Both the position numbers and the translations under genes were made by a program. The notes under the pieces were generated by a model. The model worked only from the letters and a program-made list of their open reading frames with translations. It did no database searches and was not told where the DNA came from. This document shows positions 20,283-30,449 of a stretch of 64,000 nucleotides of DNA, piece by piece. The stretch spans positions 248,001-312,000 of the forward strand of contig NZ_VTUC01000002.1 in the NCBI RefSeq assembly GCF_008364555.1. The letters run 5' to 3'. Numbering within the stretch: position 1 is the stretch's first letter; each line of letters opens with the position of its first letter. Origin of the DNA: Enterobacter vonholyi. Its GTDB lineage: Bacteria; Pseudomonadota; Gammaproteobacteria; Enterobacterales; Enterobacteriaceae.

Positions 20283-20945
20283 TTATGATGAAGGTTGTTG
20301 TTTTGCCCACTGTAAAAAACGGGCCCGCGTGTCGGGATCGGCCTGCTGGAACCAGAATTTAAGGCGCTGTTCCGTCAGTGTCTGGGACTGAGGAGGAATG
20401 ACGTCCAGTTCAGAGACGCCGGACAAAAGCGTACTGTCGTCCGCCATCATGGTCGCAAACTGCGGAAGAGAGGCGCGTTTACCCGCTTTGTTATAGGTCT
20501 GGGTCGCTGCCTCGTAATCCGGGCCTTTCGGTGAGGTCGTCAGCGCCAGAATATCCAGCTTCACCGGAATCGGCATCGCATCCCCGTCCAGCAGTTCAAC
20601 GCGGGGTGAAGCGTCGAAGGCCGCAGACTCTTTCTCCGTTTCAAGGCGAGGCAGAGTGATGTTCACCTGACTGATTTGCCGGGTGTTAAAGCTGACGATC
20701 AGCGGCGGCGAGATGTACATCCTTTGTTCGTGATTCGCAAGCCCGATCGATTTTTCCACCCGGAAGACCAGCTGATGCGGCCCGTTATCCAATTCGATGC
20801 TGTCCGCACCGCGCAATAACGAGCTGGAGACCTTTTTTCCGTCCAGTACAAGGAGATCAATGTCGGTAGAGAGCCGGAGCGTGGTAGCAAAAACCCAGAC
20901 CGGCATCACTAACGCAATCAGAGCAGTGGCAATACCGGTTTTCAT
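20283..20945 (-). CDS. yccT: YccT/CsgI, periplasmic DUF2057 protein
   Basis: Secreted protein of 220 residues. The signal peptide is about 20 residues ([20 protein letters not shown]), after which the mature chain follows the DUF2057 family and E. coli YccT closely ([20 protein letters not shown]). In E. coli the protein was renamed CsgI because it inhibits curli subunit polymerisation. No csg genes are in the window. It has the same length and position as E. coli, upstream of mgsA on the same strand with an 80-base gap. Confidence 0.93.
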   Translation of the reverse strand: MKTGIATALIALVMPVWVFATTLRLSTDIDLLVLDGKKVSSSLLRGADSIELDNGPHQLVFRVEKSIGLANHEQRMYISPPLIVSFNTRQISQVNITLPRLETEKESAAFDASPRVELLDGDAMPIPVKLDILALTTSPKGPDYEAATQTYNKAGKRASLPQFATMMADDSTLLSGVSELDVIPPQSQTLTEQRLKFWFQQADPDTRARFLQWAKQQPSS

Positions 20946-21118
20946 AAAAGGCTCCCGTCAGAAATCCTGTCGCCGCATTAATGTATCTAAATTTTTCGAT
21001 AATCACGTTTACTAACATATAGACATATTTCGCCGTTTTGCCCTCATGCATCTGTATGGGATGGATGGTTGAGATGTGCGGTTTGGCGTACACTTTTAAA
21101 AAAGCCAGGAGAAAAACC

Positions 21119-21532
21119 ATGAAAGAGAACGATATTGCCGAGATTCTGACATCTACGCGTACCATTGCGCTGGTGGGCGCGAGCGATAAACCCGATCGTC
21201 CAAGCTATCGGGTAATGAAATACCTTCTCGATCAGGGCTATCACGTCATCCCGGTCTCGCCAAAAGTGGCGGGAAAAACCTTACTGGGTCAGCAGGGGTA
21301 TGCCACGCTCGCTGACGTGCCGGAAAAAATTGATATGGTTGATGTCTTTCGAAATTCCGAGGCAGCGTGGGAAGTGGCGCAGGACGCTATTGCCGTCGGG
21401 GCGAAAACGCTGTGGATGCAGCTGGGCGTGATTAACGAGCAGGCTGCGGTGCTGGCGCGGGATGCGGGGCTGAACGTCGTCATGGACCGCTGTCCGGCGA
21501 TCGATATCCCCCGTCTGGGGCTGGCGAAGTAA
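21119..21532 (+). CDS. yccU: CoA-binding domain protein YccU
   Basis: Small protein of 137 residues with a Rossmann CoA-binding fold: TIALVGASDKPDRPSY near the N-terminus and DRCPAI near the C-terminus. The family is conserved but its biochemical role is not settled. ATG 21119 is chosen over the longer frame because the E. coli homologue starts there and a CCAGGAGAAA ribosome-binding site precedes it. A terminator follows at once. Confidence 0.95.
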   Translation: MKENDIAEILTSTRTIALVGASDKPDRPSYRVMKYLLDQGYHVIPVSPKVAGKTLLGQQGYATLADVPEKIDMVDVFRNSEAAWEVAQDAIAVGAKTLWMQLGVINEQAAVLARDAGLNVVMDRCPAIDIPRLGLAK

Positions 21533-21533
21533 T

Positions 21534-21563
21534 AAAAAAAAGCCCGTTCATCGGGCTTTTTTT
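21534..21563. terminator. Terminator between yccU and hspQ
   Basis: Hairpin AGCCCG / CGGGCT with a 5-base loop, an A-run on the left and seven T on the right. It serves yccU and, in the other direction, hspQ. Confidence 0.87.
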
Positions 21564-21569
21564 ACACGC

Positions 21570-21917
<348 letters not shown>

Positions 21918-21947
21918 TTATGTGCGGGCAATATTTCTCTTTTCAAG

Positions 21948-23138
21948 TTACATGACGCGACAGGCAAACCCTTTCAGATACAGTCCTTCCGGGTAGGTAG
22001 CAATCACGGGATGATCGGCTGCCTGACGGAACTGCTCTATAAATTGTACATCACGGCCAGCATCTATTGCGGCGTCGGCGATGATTTTCTGAAATAAATC
22101 TGTGGTCATCAGGCCGGAGCAGGAGAACGTGAGCAGAACCCCGCCCGGGTTCAGCAGCTGGATTGCCAGCATGTTGATATCTTTATACCCACGGCACGCG
22201 CCCATCAGCTGGCTTTTATTTTCCACAAACTTTGGTGGATCCATCACGATGACGTCGAACTTCTCGCCCTGATCGCGATATTTACGCAGCAGCTTGAACA
22301 CGTCATCGCGTACAAATTCCGCTTTGCTCAGATCCAGCTTGTTGAGCTCGACGTTCTGTTTTGCCACGTCCAGCGCTTCCTGCGAGGTATCCACGCTGAC
22401 AACCTGGGCGCAGCCGCCCATCAGAGCTGAAACGGCAAAACCGCCGGTATAGGAGAAGCAGTTCAGCACGCGTTTGTCGGCAACGTACTGACGCGTAGCC
22501 AGACGACTGTCTCGCTGGTCGAGGTAATAACCCGTTTTGTGCCCGCCCTGAATATCCACTAGCAGCTTCATGCCGTGCTCTTCAATCGGCAGCAGGGCAG
22601 GCGGCAGTTCGCCGGTCACTGGGCCTTGCGTCAGCTCCATGCCCTCTTTTTTGCGCACCGCCACATCGCTGCGGTCGTAAATGGCACACTGCGGGAACAG
22701 GGTTTGCAGGGCGCTAATCAGCGCGGCACGCTGGTATTCCGCCCCGGCGCTCAGAAGTTGCAGCACCAGGAAGTTGCCGAAGCGATCGATGGTTACACCT
22801 GGCAGCCCGTCGGACTCACCGGCAATCAGGCGGTAGCTGTCCAGCCCGTCGCGTTTTGCCAGCCATTCGCGCCACTGCTGCGCCTGCTGCAGGCGGCGGA
22901 CGAAGAAGTCGATATCGATGGTTTCATCTTTATCGAAGGTCCAGACGCGGGCACGGATCTGGGACGCTGGCGAGTAAGCGCCTCGCGCTAACCATTTCCC
23001 CTGATGGTCAACGATATCAATGGTTTCACCGAGGCTGGCTTTACCTTCCATACGGGCAACCGCGCCGGAAAAGACCCAGGGATGACGGCGCAGTAATGAT
23101 TTCTCGCGCCCTTTGGCTAACACTAAACGTACACTCAT
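21948..23138 (-). CDS. rlmI: 23S rRNA m5C1962 methyltransferase RlmI
   Basis: Cytoplasmic enzyme of 396 residues, as in E. coli. An N-terminal PUA RNA-binding domain ([20 protein letters not shown]) is followed by an EEHEE linker domain and a Rossmann methyltransferase with [10 protein letters not shown], the MDPPKF motif and the catalytic Cys in TFSCSGLM. It methylates C1962 of 23S rRNA. hspQ lies downstream on the same strand, 60 bases away. Confidence 0.96.
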   Translation of the reverse strand: MSVRLVLAKGREKSLLRRHPWVFSGAVARMEGKASLGETIDIVDHQGKWLARGAYSPASQIRARVWTFDKDETIDIDFFVRRLQQAQQWREWLAKRDGLDSYRLIAGESDGLPGVTIDRFGNFLVLQLLSAGAEYQRAALISALQTLFPQCAIYDRSDVAVRKKEGMELTQGPVTGELPPALLPIEEHGMKLLVDIQGGHKTGYYLDQRDSRLATRQYVADKRVLNCFSYTGGFAVSALMGGCAQVVSVDTSQEALDVAKQNVELNKLDLSKAEFVRDDVFKLLRKYRDQGEKFDVIVMDPPKFVENKSQLMGACRGYKDINMLAIQLLNPGGVLLTFSCSGLMTTDLFQKIIADAAIDAGRDVQFIEQFRQAADHPVIATYPEGLYLKGFACRVM

Positions 23139-23311
23139 AATTTGCTGTTCTGTCGATTTCAGGAAATGGCGCGTAGATTACCACATTCAGCAAGGCGCAA
23201 TCATCTGCGGATGCCGTTGAGCGTTTCGGCACAAAATCAAATCGCTTAGGCACATTACGATATTGCAGCTGGCTTTAGAGTGGGGCTTCCGGTACAGCAA
23301 AGGGAGCACCC

Positions 23312-23869
23312 ATGAAAAAGCGCAGTGTAATAGCCATAGCCGCTCTGGCGGCAATGAGTTCTCAGGTTTTAGCGGCAACGCCTTTCGGTATCACCAGCCG
23401 GGATATTTCCGGCGAACGGCGGTTAGCGACACAGCAGGTGTTTGAGGGGTTCGGCTGCCACGGTGGAAATACTTCACCACAGCTGGCATGGAAGAATCCC
23501 CCCGCCGGTACGAAAAGTTTTGCCGTTACGGTATATGACCCGGATGCACCTACCGGCAGCGGCTGGTGGCACTGGACAGTAGCCAATATTCCGGCGAAGA
23601 CAATGACGCTGCCTGCTGATGCCGGTAATCCGAACGGCGAGAAATTACCTGCCGGCACTGTGCAGGGGCGTAATGATTTCGGCTATTCTGGATTCGGCGG
23701 CGCATGTCCACCCGCCGGGGATAAGCCTCATCGCTATCAGATTACCGTCTGGGCGCTGGACGTGGATAAACTGCCCGTCGATAAAAATGCCAGCGGCGCG
23801 CTGGTCGGTTTTATGCTCAATAGTCACGCTCTGGCAAAGGCTCAGTTAACAGCAACCTATAGCAGATAA
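23312..23869 (+). CDS. Secreted YbhB/YbcL-family PEBP-like protein
   Basis: Protein of 185 residues with a signal peptide (MKKRSVIAIAALAAMSSQVLA) and a phosphatidylethanolamine-binding-protein fold. Family motifs are CHGGNTSPQLAW, YDPDAPTGSGWWHW and the GGACPPAGDKPHRY segment. It resembles periplasmic YbcL more than cytoplasmic YbhB because of the signal peptide. Its ligand and role are unknown. It is absent at this place in E. coli, where rlmI and acyP adjoin. The regulator gene behind it begins 10 bases after its stop, so the two are probably co-transcribed. Confidence 0.88.
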   Translation: MKKRSVIAIAALAAMSSQVLAATPFGITSRDISGERRLATQQVFEGFGCHGGNTSPQLAWKNPPAGTKSFAVTVYDPDAPTGSGWWHWTVANIPAKTMTLPADAGNPNGEKLPAGTVQGRNDFGYSGFGGACPPAGDKPHRYQITVWALDVDKLPVDKNASGALVGFMLNSHALAKAQLTATYSR

Positions 23870-23879
23870 GGATGGCAGG

Positions 23880-24668
23880 GTGCAGGAGTTTCATTTTCGA
23901 CATAAACATCTTACAGCGGGTGAAGTGACTGCCAGCAAAATGCATCGCCTGCACCAGGTTAAACTTTTTTTTCCGGCTATTTGTCATATCACTCACGGCA
24001 GTAAGGTGATTGTTCAGGATGATAACCGCCTGGAGGCGACACGGGATGAACTCATTATTATCCCTGCCAATACGTCGATGGAAATTATCAATCAGCCTGT
24101 AAACGGGCTGTTTCACTCGGATTTGCTAATGTTATCGCCGGAAATTGTTGCCGAGTTTAAAGCGCATTACCTGAAATCCTGGCCGCGCACGACGCTGCAT
24201 TCGCTCTGTGCTCCGCTGAGCGAGGGGCTGGCATTTATGTGGGACAACCTGCTGCACGCCGTGCGTCAGGAGTTACCGGAAGCGCTACAAAAGCATCAGG
24301 CCTTCGGTCTGTTGCTGGCCTTGCTGCATGATGGCGTGGCGGGTCCGCTGCTTGTTGAGCGAAACAGTAACCTGACCGAGCAGGTGCGGCAGTTCATTAT
24401 GCTGTCGCCCGCCAGAGACTGGACCGCGCAGGACGTTGCCAGCCGTCTCGCATTAAGCGTGCCGACGCTGCGCAGGCGGTTGCGTGAAGAGTCGCAGAGT
24501 TTTCGCCAGATTGTGGAGGAGGTGAGGATGGCCGTGGCTTTGTCACAGCTACAGTCAACACGATTACCGATCGGCGAAATCGCATTACAATGTGGATATC
24601 TTTCCAGCTCTCGTTTCACTGCCCGTTTCCGGCAACACTATGGCTGCTTACCGAAAACGCTACGTTAA
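23880..24668 (+). CDS. AraC-family transcriptional regulator
   Basis: Protein of 262 residues. The N-terminal half looks like a cupin-type effector domain. The C-terminal 100 residues form two helix-turn-helix motifs of the AraC family ([40 protein letters not shown]). It starts with GTG 23880, seven bases after an AAGGA ribosome-binding site. A nearby ATG at 23872 is out of frame. The effector and targets are unknown; the adjacent PEBP gene is the obvious candidate target. Confidence 0.85.
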   Translation: MQEFHFRHKHLTAGEVTASKMHRLHQVKLFFPAICHITHGSKVIVQDDNRLEATRDELIIIPANTSMEIINQPVNGLFHSDLLMLSPEIVAEFKAHYLKSWPRTTLHSLCAPLSEGLAFMWDNLLHAVRQELPEALQKHQAFGLLLALLHDGVAGPLLVERNSNLTEQVRQFIMLSPARDWTAQDVASRLALSVPTLRRRLREESQSFRQIVEEVRMAVALSQLQSTRLPIGEIALQCGYLSSSRFTARFRQHYGCLPKTLR

Positions 24669-24679
24669 GGAGAAGAAGA

Positions 24680-24961
24680 ATGTCTAAAGTCTGCACTATT
24701 GCCTGGGTTCACGGCGTTGTTCAGGGCGTCGGGTTCCGCTACAGCACCCAGCGCGAAGCGGTTGAGCTTGGGCTAACGGGATACGCGCGCAACATGGACG
24801 ACGGAAGCGTCGAAGTGGTCGCCTGCGGCGAAGCGGAGCAGGTCGACAAGCTGGTGGCGTGGCTGAAAGCGGGTGGGCCGCGCAGCGCGCGGGTTGATAA
24901 GGTCTTAACTGAACCCCATCAACCGGGGCGCGAATACGTAAACTTCGGTATTCGGTATTAA
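24680..24961 (+). CDS. acyP: Acylphosphatase
   Basis: Small enzyme of 93 residues hydrolysing acyl phosphates. The active-site loop [10 protein letters not shown] carries the phosphate-binding Arg20, and Asn38 lies in [15 protein letters not shown] 24680 follows GGAGAAGAAGA. Its stop overlaps the convergent tusE stop by 4 bases. Confidence 0.95.
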   Translation: MSKVCTIAWVHGVVQGVGFRYSTQREAVELGLTGYARNMDDGSVEVVACGEAEQVDKLVAWLKAGGPRSARVDKVLTEPHQPGREYVNFGIRY

Positions 24962-25287
24962 ATGCACTTCACCGGCTTAGGCAGGCCAGCAATTTTGGTG
25001 GCCTGTTTTGCCGGGCCTTTCGGGAACAGACGATACAGATAGCGGCTGTTGCCTTTCTCTTCACCGAACTTATTGGCCATCGCCTTGACCAGCATGCGGA
25101 TGGCCGGAGAGGTGTTGAATTCAAGATAGAACTCGCGAACAAAACGCACCACTTCCCAGTGTTCTGGAGAGAGGGTTATCCCTTCGTTTTCCGCAATTTT
25201 CTCCGCCAGCGGTTCGCTCCAGATCGTCGTATCTTTCAGATAGCCTTCGCTATCGGTCTCAATTTCCTGGCCTGCAAAAATGAACAT
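24958..25287 (-). CDS. tusE: Sulfur relay protein TusE
   Basis: DsrC-like sulfurtransferase of 109 residues. It takes persulfide sulfur from TusBCD and passes it to MnmA for 2-thiouridine synthesis at tRNA position 34. The essential Cys108 is in the C-terminal PVKCI. ATG 25287 gives the E. coli start; a longer frame to 25329 is not conserved. Confidence 0.96.
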   Translation of the reverse strand: MFIFAGQEIETDSEGYLKDTTIWSEPLAEKIAENEGITLSPEHWEVVRFVREFYLEFNTSPAIRMLVKAMANKFGEEKGNSRYLYRLFPKGPAKQATKIAGLPKPVKCI

Positions 25288-25356
25288 AATTTTCTGTCGT
25301 GTGTGAAAAAACCGGCGACAGTGTAGCAAAAAAGAGGCCGCAGGATAAACCGTGCC

Positions 25357-25908
25357 CTACAGGAGGAGCTGCAGCAGATTATTGGCATTAAGCTTTTTCA
25401 GCGCGTTGCATTTATGGGTCGAAACCTGTTTCTCAGACATACGCGTCATGATGGCAATGTGGCGTACCGGCAACCCGGTAAGCATCAGATCGAGCACGTT
25501 GAATTCAAGGCCGGTAAGACAGCAGTCAAGACTTCGAACGCGACGGGGCTCTTTTGCCAGCAAATACGCCGCATCTGCAACGGCGATCCTGTCGTCGATG
25601 ATATAAAGCGTTAGCGTACCGAAACGCTTGCGTAAATGCGTCGCCAGCGCCCACCCTTTTTCATTGCAGACCAGATAAAGGCTGCCTTGCCAGCGGGCGG
25701 CTTCCAGTCTGAGTAAAATGTTAATCAGTGCCTGATGCGTACCCGCAACGGAAAAACGACAGCGTACGACAACCACGCGGCGGGAAAGCAGAGTTGGCTG
25801 CCATTGTACGGTATCGCTTATGACCTCTGGCTGGACGCCCCGACGCAGCAGCGCATAGCGCAACCCTTCGGCGTAAAATCGATTGTTGTCGAGAATGGCG
25901 TAACTCAC
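25357..25908 (-). CDS. LuxR-type regulator at the end of the fimbrial operon
   Basis: Protein of 183 residues. The N-terminal half is a receiver-like or otherwise unassigned domain (YAILDNNRFYAEGLRYALL). The last 60 residues form a LuxR/FixJ helix-turn-helix: LTGLEFNVLDLMLTGLPVRH followed by MSEKQVSTHKCNALKKL. The start is taken at GTG 25908, 7 bases after a GAGGT ribosome-binding site. The frame is open further upstream, but that would run into the tip gene. It lies 10 bases behind the tip subunit gene and so probably belongs to the fimbrial operon and regulates it or motility. I cannot name an orthologue. Confidence 0.8.
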   Translation of the reverse strand: MSYAILDNNRFYAEGLRYALLRRGVQPEVISDTVQWQPTLLSRRVVVVRCRFSVAGTHQALINILLRLEAARWQGSLYLVCNEKGWALATHLRKRFGTLTLYIIDDRIAVADAAYLLAKEPRRVRSLDCCLTGLEFNVLDLMLTGLPVRHIAIMTRMSEKQVSTHKCNALKKLNANNLLQLLL

Positions 25909-25918
25909 GGTGACCTCG

Positions 25919-27076
25919 TTATAACGTGCTGGGCGTATATATAACGCGCAGCGTGCCGGTGTAGTCGCCCGCGTTTTTGCTGCTAGCAGCAAACGCGGGG
26001 GTTTTCAGGATAATCGGTGCAGGAATGCACAGTACGCTCTCGCGTCCGCCGGGCAGCAAGACCTGACGCAGATACTGCGGATCGTTCGTGCCTTGCCAGA
26101 CAAGGGTTTTACCGTTCGAGACGGTTTCGGTTGCGCCTGTTATTGGATTGGTGACGGAGACCCTATAATCGAGACGATCCCGCGCATCGGTCTGGCTACC
26201 GCCACGTCGCCTGATAGAAAACGCGCCATCTGCACGGCCCGCTGACGTAAGTCCGTCGTCCTCAAACCGAAGGTAGGCGCGGGTGCTGGTACTGTTATTG
26301 CCGTCGTACAGGCACATATCCAGCGAGTTCTCACCCTGGATCTCACTGCCTCCCGGTCGCCCCGGGAAGTTGGTCAGGTTGAGGTTAACGATGGGCGTTG
26401 AGTGCGGAAAGGCTGGCAGATATATCTGCTGGTTTCCCGGGTCGACCACCTCAATGCGAATATTTGCCTGCCATTTGGCGATGGTGAGATAGCCAGGACA
26501 ACCGACATTTACGTCATTGAAGTTGCCGCCGCAGTCGGCGCTTCCCCACTGACGCAGGTTCTGCTTCAGCGTGGCGGTCCAGATCCCCGGCAGGGCGAGC
26601 TTATCCAGTTCGCTTTTCACGATATAGAAATCGAAATAAGGCTCTCTGTTCCAGTCAGCGATGGTGGCCGTTCCCCCTGTCACGAAGCTGGCAAAGGTAA
26701 ACACTTTGTTGTTGATAAACATGTAGTGATCGCCATACACCTTGATATCCGCCGTCTTGCCGGTGAGGGTATGCGTGAAACGTAAATTGATGGCATAGGG
26801 CGCGGCCGGGTTTGCCGAGAACCAGACCGGTGAGTTCATGCAGGCGCCGTTCGTGGTATCGGTACGGGACTGACAGGTCAGGGTATTGCGTCCCCACTTT
26901 TGCGGATCTGCGGCGTCAAAGCCGCCCGATTCATGAAACCAGATGTCAAAACGCGCGGGCGGCGCGGTGCGATCGAAGCTGATCCCTACGCTGGTGTTTC
27001 GTCCCGCGGGAGAGCCTGCCAGCGTCTGGCTGGCCCACAGGCTTATGAACAGTAAAATAAAGAGGCACTTAATCAC
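25919..27076 (-). CDS. CS1-type fimbrial tip subunit (CooD/CfaE-like)
   Basis: Secreted protein of 385 residues, signal peptide MIKCLFILLFISLWASQTLA. Size, position after the usher and the two-domain layout fit the tip adhesin/initiator of CS1-class (alpha) fimbriae such as CooD, CfaE and CblD. Several cysteines suggest disulfides (TCQSRTDTTNGACMNSP; SADCGGNFNDVNVGCPG). The start is GTG 27076, one base after the usher TGA, with AAAGGGA upstream, indicating translational coupling. The receptor is unknown. Confidence 0.85.
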   Translation of the reverse strand: MIKCLFILLFISLWASQTLAGSPAGRNTSVGISFDRTAPPARFDIWFHESGGFDAADPQKWGRNTLTCQSRTDTTNGACMNSPVWFSANPAAPYAINLRFTHTLTGKTADIKVYGDHYMFINNKVFTFASFVTGGTATIADWNREPYFDFYIVKSELDKLALPGIWTATLKQNLRQWGSADCGGNFNDVNVGCPGYLTIAKWQANIRIEVVDPGNQQIYLPAFPHSTPIVNLNLTNFPGRPGGSEIQGENSLDMCLYDGNNSTSTRAYLRFEDDGLTSAGRADGAFSIRRRGGSQTDARDRLDYRVSVTNPITGATETVSNGKTLVWQGTNDPQYLRQVLLPGGRESVLCIPAPIILKTPAFAASSKNAGDYTGTLRVIYTPSTL

Positions 27077-27077
27077 A

Positions 27078-29795
27078 TCATTTCCCTTTAGTGAGGCTAT
27101 CGGTGTTCATGGCAGTCGGGCCAGCAGGAACCGACCGTCCGGCCAGCATCAGCTGTGCCTGCTGCTGGACGGCATCCGGCAGGGCGGAGAAGGTTAACTC
27201 CTTACAGGGGATCGACCCGACATAACGCACCACGTCGCGCATACTCTTCACGTTCAGCGCACACTGATAAAACTGCTGCTGACGCACCAGGTAGAGGTTA
27301 TGCAGCAGGGCGTCGCTTTGGGCGCTAAACCCGCCGTTGCCAAGGTCGCTCCAGCCGTTCACGTTCAGCGGCACGCCGCCGATAAACGGCGAATGACGCT
27401 CGTCGGTTAACTGGCCGAGCCAGGTGTAGCTTGCGGTGGTTTGCACGTCCCGGCGCAGCAGTTTGCCAGGCACCATAAACAGCGTTCTGCTGCCCGATCC
27501 TTGCGTGATTTCACTGCTGGCTCCTCGTGAGACATCCAGCGATTCGTTAACCGTCAACGTTGTCTGCTGATAGCCCGGCACCGCGAAGAGGGCGCGGCTA
27601 TTGCCCGGAATATCTGCGCTGCCGCCGTTATCCAGCGACACGGCCACGCGCGGATCCTGAGCATCTTCCGGCGTGGTCACGTTCACCGCGACGGCGGAAG
27701 CAGGGCGACCGTCGCTCCAGCGGCCCAGCCACAGGCCAGAACGCGACAGCGCAAGGGTCGAGCTGTAGTTGCCGCTGCTGCTCAGCGTATGGCGCCGATC
27801 CTGACGATCCCAGGCGTCGCTGACGGTAAGACTGCCGTTGCCATATCGCCCGCCCTGGCGCGTATAGGCTGAGGTATTCAGCGAGTCGCTGTTAATGCCC
27901 GACGCGCTAAGGCCGTACTCATTTTCGCCGCGGGCATCGGCATACCAGTTATGCGCCACGCTGTAGCTCAGCTGGTTTTTTTCACGTTGCTGGTGCTGCC
28001 ATGTCGCGCCCAGAGAGGTGTAGCTTGATGCATCGCCCTGACGGTTATGCGTCATGGACAGGCTCACGCTCAGGTAGCCGCCTTTATCCCTGCCTTCGCG
28101 TGAGTCATCGTTACGCATGAACAGGTTAATGCTGCTGTTAATGTTCAGACCATGGGTGCTGAAGGCCTTGCTCAGGCCACCCTGCCAGGCCCGCGTACGC
28201 GAGCGGGTCATGTAGACTGATTCCCACGGCAAACCCGCATCGTGGCGATCGTCGCTGTCCGGGAGCTCCCGACGTGAAACGTACCGTCCTTCGTTGCGGT
28301 TATCCGAATACCCCAGGCTCGCATACCAGGCGCCGACCGGGACGGAGAACATCACCGAGAGGGTGCGATAACAGCCGTTCACGGCATCAAACCCTGTACT
28401 TCGGGTGTTGCAGTTTTCCGCTGATAGCGCGTTGCGATAGAGGCTAAGTGAAAAACCGTCGTTGTAGCTGATTTGCTGGATATTGCCTCGCTGGCCTTCG
28501 CTGCCGTAAAGGTAGCTAAACCGGGTACTCAGCACGCCATCGATCGGGCCCGCGTTGAAGCCCCGGCTCCAGTCGATCGCATTTTCCAGGAAACGCTGGT
28601 TTTTCTTGAACGTTGCGCCGCTGGTTAGCGCCAGCGACGGGGTCAGGGGCAGGCGTACGCCCGCCTGCGCAACCGCACGGCGTTCTTCGTTTTGTTCGCT
28701 GTTGTCGGTTTCGCCCGCCTGCAGGAACCACTCGACGCGGTCGAATGGCGTAATGCCGGTTCGGGTAAACGGCACCTGCTCGGTGCGCGTCAGCCGGTTA
28801 TTTTCATAGATGGAGAGCGTCACGGTGTAGCTCCCGTCCGGGAACGATCGCGTGTCCAGGGTTTGCGCCCCGGCATTCAGATAAAAGCTCGCCAGAAGCT
28901 GATTGCCCCGGCGGGCGTCGATACGCGCGTCATGGGAAAGTAGCACGGTAACAGGGGTTCCCTTCGACTGCTGAACCGGATTTATCCACGCCCTTGTCGA
29001 TCCCGTGCGCAGGCCGCGAATTTTGCCCAGCGGCAGCTGGCTGAGGTTAATATTTCCGCCAGCATTACTGAACAGATCGCGGGTATCCATCTCGCCTAGC
29101 TGGACATAGTACTGACGCAAGATATCCTGGCGGAACCAGGCGTTGTTGACGGTTATCTCCTGCTGCTGCTGACGCCGTGAACGCTGTCCCAGCCAGGTCC
29201 AGTCGAGATTAACATAGCCGTCCTGCGTGAGCGCCAGCGCGCCGTTGCCCTGCACGGTAGCCGACTGATAATCCCTGTCGGCAACGAAGTTAATGTTCTG
29301 CTGATGGATCAGCGCATTTTCAGTGTCCTGCGTGGGCTGATACCACTGATTTTCCGCGATGGCTTTAGGCAGAAATTTCTTGTCCAAAAACAGGCTAATG
29401 CGGGCGTTATTCTCGTCATAGATAATGGCCGCGCGGTCGGTATCAATGTAATCGCAGCCTGCTGCGGAGCCGTTGCTGCTGCAGGCCAGGTTGCCGTTAC
29501 GGGCAAGCGGAACGGCCAGCGCGGCAGACACGGTGGCAACGAGTGCAGGGGCGTCATTGAACCGTCGTTTGATGGCCGCAACCACGGTTTCAGGTGCGAC
29601 AAAGCTCACCGTTTCAAGGGTGATATCCGTTTCAAAAAGTCCAAGCGACTCGCCGTAGAGGTTGACCTCTGTCCACAGGCGCTGCGTTTTCGCCAGATCT
29701 TCAAAACCTGCCGGGACGGCCATCCCGGCGCAGGCGAGTTGGATGGAAGCGGGTAACAAAGCAACAAAGAGGAGGGTATTTCTGTGAAACGCCAT
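27078..29795 (-). CDS. CS1-type fimbrial outer-membrane usher (CooC/TcfC-like)
   Basis: Outer-membrane assembly platform of 905 residues with a signal peptide. It has the length and order of CooC/CfaC/TcfC ushers, which belong to the alternate chaperone-usher (alpha) class rather than the FimD class: an N-terminal domain, then a long central region of alternating beta-strand-like segments rich in Ser, Tyr and Trp, and a C-terminal domain with Cys pairs (QFYQCALNVKSM, GSIPCKELTF). It is preceded by a strong intergenic hairpin that separates it from the major pilin gene. Confidence 0.88.
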   Translation of the reverse strand: MAFHRNTLLFVALLPASIQLACAGMAVPAGFEDLAKTQRLWTEVNLYGESLGLFETDITLETVSFVAPETVVAAIKRRFNDAPALVATVSAALAVPLARNGNLACSSNGSAAGCDYIDTDRAAIIYDENNARISLFLDKKFLPKAIAENQWYQPTQDTENALIHQQNINFVADRDYQSATVQGNGALALTQDGYVNLDWTWLGQRSRRQQQQEITVNNAWFRQDILRQYYVQLGEMDTRDLFSNAGGNINLSQLPLGKIRGLRTGSTRAWINPVQQSKGTPVTVLLSHDARIDARRGNQLLASFYLNAGAQTLDTRSFPDGSYTVTLSIYENNRLTRTEQVPFTRTGITPFDRVEWFLQAGETDNSEQNEERRAVAQAGVRLPLTPSLALTSGATFKKNQRFLENAIDWSRGFNAGPIDGVLSTRFSYLYGSEGQRGNIQQISYNDGFSLSLYRNALSAENCNTRSTGFDAVNGCYRTLSVMFSVPVGAWYASLGYSDNRNEGRYVSRRELPDSDDRHDAGLPWESVYMTRSRTRAWQGGLSKAFSTHGLNINSSINLFMRNDDSREGRDKGGYLSVSLSMTHNRQGDASSYTSLGATWQHQQREKNQLSYSVAHNWYADARGENEYGLSASGINSDSLNTSAYTRQGGRYGNGSLTVSDAWDRQDRRHTLSSSGNYSSTLALSRSGLWLGRWSDGRPASAVAVNVTTPEDAQDPRVAVSLDNGGSADIPGNSRALFAVPGYQQTTLTVNESLDVSRGASSEITQGSGSRTLFMVPGKLLRRDVQTTASYTWLGQLTDERHSPFIGGVPLNVNGWSDLGNGGFSAQSDALLHNLYLVRQQQFYQCALNVKSMRDVVRYVGSIPCKELTFSALPDAVQQQAQLMLAGRSVPAGPTAMNTDSLTKGK

Positions 29796-29818
29796 GAACG
29801 AGCCTCGACATCATCCTG

Positions 29819-29846
29819 ACGTCAGAGGGTGGGCACCCTCTGACGT
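29819..29846 (-). other. Intergenic stem-loop between pilin and usher genes
   Basis: Stem of about 13 bp (ACGTCAGAGGGTG / CACCCTCTGACGT) with a 2-base loop and no T-run behind it. Such hairpins in fimbrial operons protect or process the pilin mRNA and limit usher expression. That role is inferred here. Confidence 0.75.
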
Positions 29847-29867
29847 TATTCCTTAGGTGCTGTGGTG

Positions 29868-30374
29868 TTACGCACCGCCTTCCGTGGTAGTCGCCTGCGT
29901 CAGCATCAGGCTGACAACGCCGCTGTACTGACCGGTTTTCAGAATGCCTTTGGTGGTCTGGGAAATGGTCAGCGGAAGTACCGCTGAACCGTTTTCGATG
30001 CTTCCCGGGAACAGTTCGGTACCGGTGTATTCAACATCTGCGGTAGAGAGGGTTTTATCGCCCAGCTTCACCGTCATTGGGATGGTCTCAGCGCCGTCGG
30101 CATTCGCCAGCTTCGCGGCGCTCACCAGACGGACTTTCACGTTGCTGGTGGCGGAGTTAGACCACACCTTGGTATTCAGACGATAGCTTTCCAGACCGCG
30201 GCCAGGCAGGTACTGCATATCGATGCTTGCCGGCAGCGGCGTGTTATCGGCCTGGGTCATATCCAGCTGTGAATCAACGCTGGCGTTGACGGTAATATCT
30301 TTTTGAATCGCCAGCGCGCTAACGGACGTGGTCATCGCGGCAACAATCATTAGAGGTTTAAAGTACTTACGCAT
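29868..30374 (-). CDS. CS1-type major fimbrial subunit (CooA/CfaB-like)
   Basis: Secreted pilin of 168 residues. The signal peptide ends at SALA, after which the mature chain begins IQKDITVNASVDSQLDMTQA, typical of the CS1/CFA-I major subunit family. There are no cysteines in the mature part, as in that class. ATG 30374 follows GGAGATATCA; a longer frame to 30419 is unsupported. It precedes the usher gene and is separated from it by a stable stem-loop, in keeping with a high pilin:usher ratio. Confidence 0.87.
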   Translation of the reverse strand: MRKYFKPLMIVAAMTTSVSALAIQKDITVNASVDSQLDMTQADNTPLPASIDMQYLPGRGLESYRLNTKVWSNSATSNVKVRLVSAAKLANADGAETIPMTVKLGDKTLSTADVEYTGTELFPGSIENGSAVLPLTISQTTKGILKTGQYSGVVSLMLTQATTTEGGA

Positions 30375-30449
30375 TGATATCTCCATATTTACAAATGAGC
30401 ACCCTGGCTCTTTAAACAAACCCTTTGGGGTCTTTACGGTGACGTCGTG

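Noticed and set aside
23872-23874. ATG 23872 as start of the AraC regulator
   Set aside because: It is out of frame with the regulator; GTG 23880 in frame has a well-placed AAGGA.
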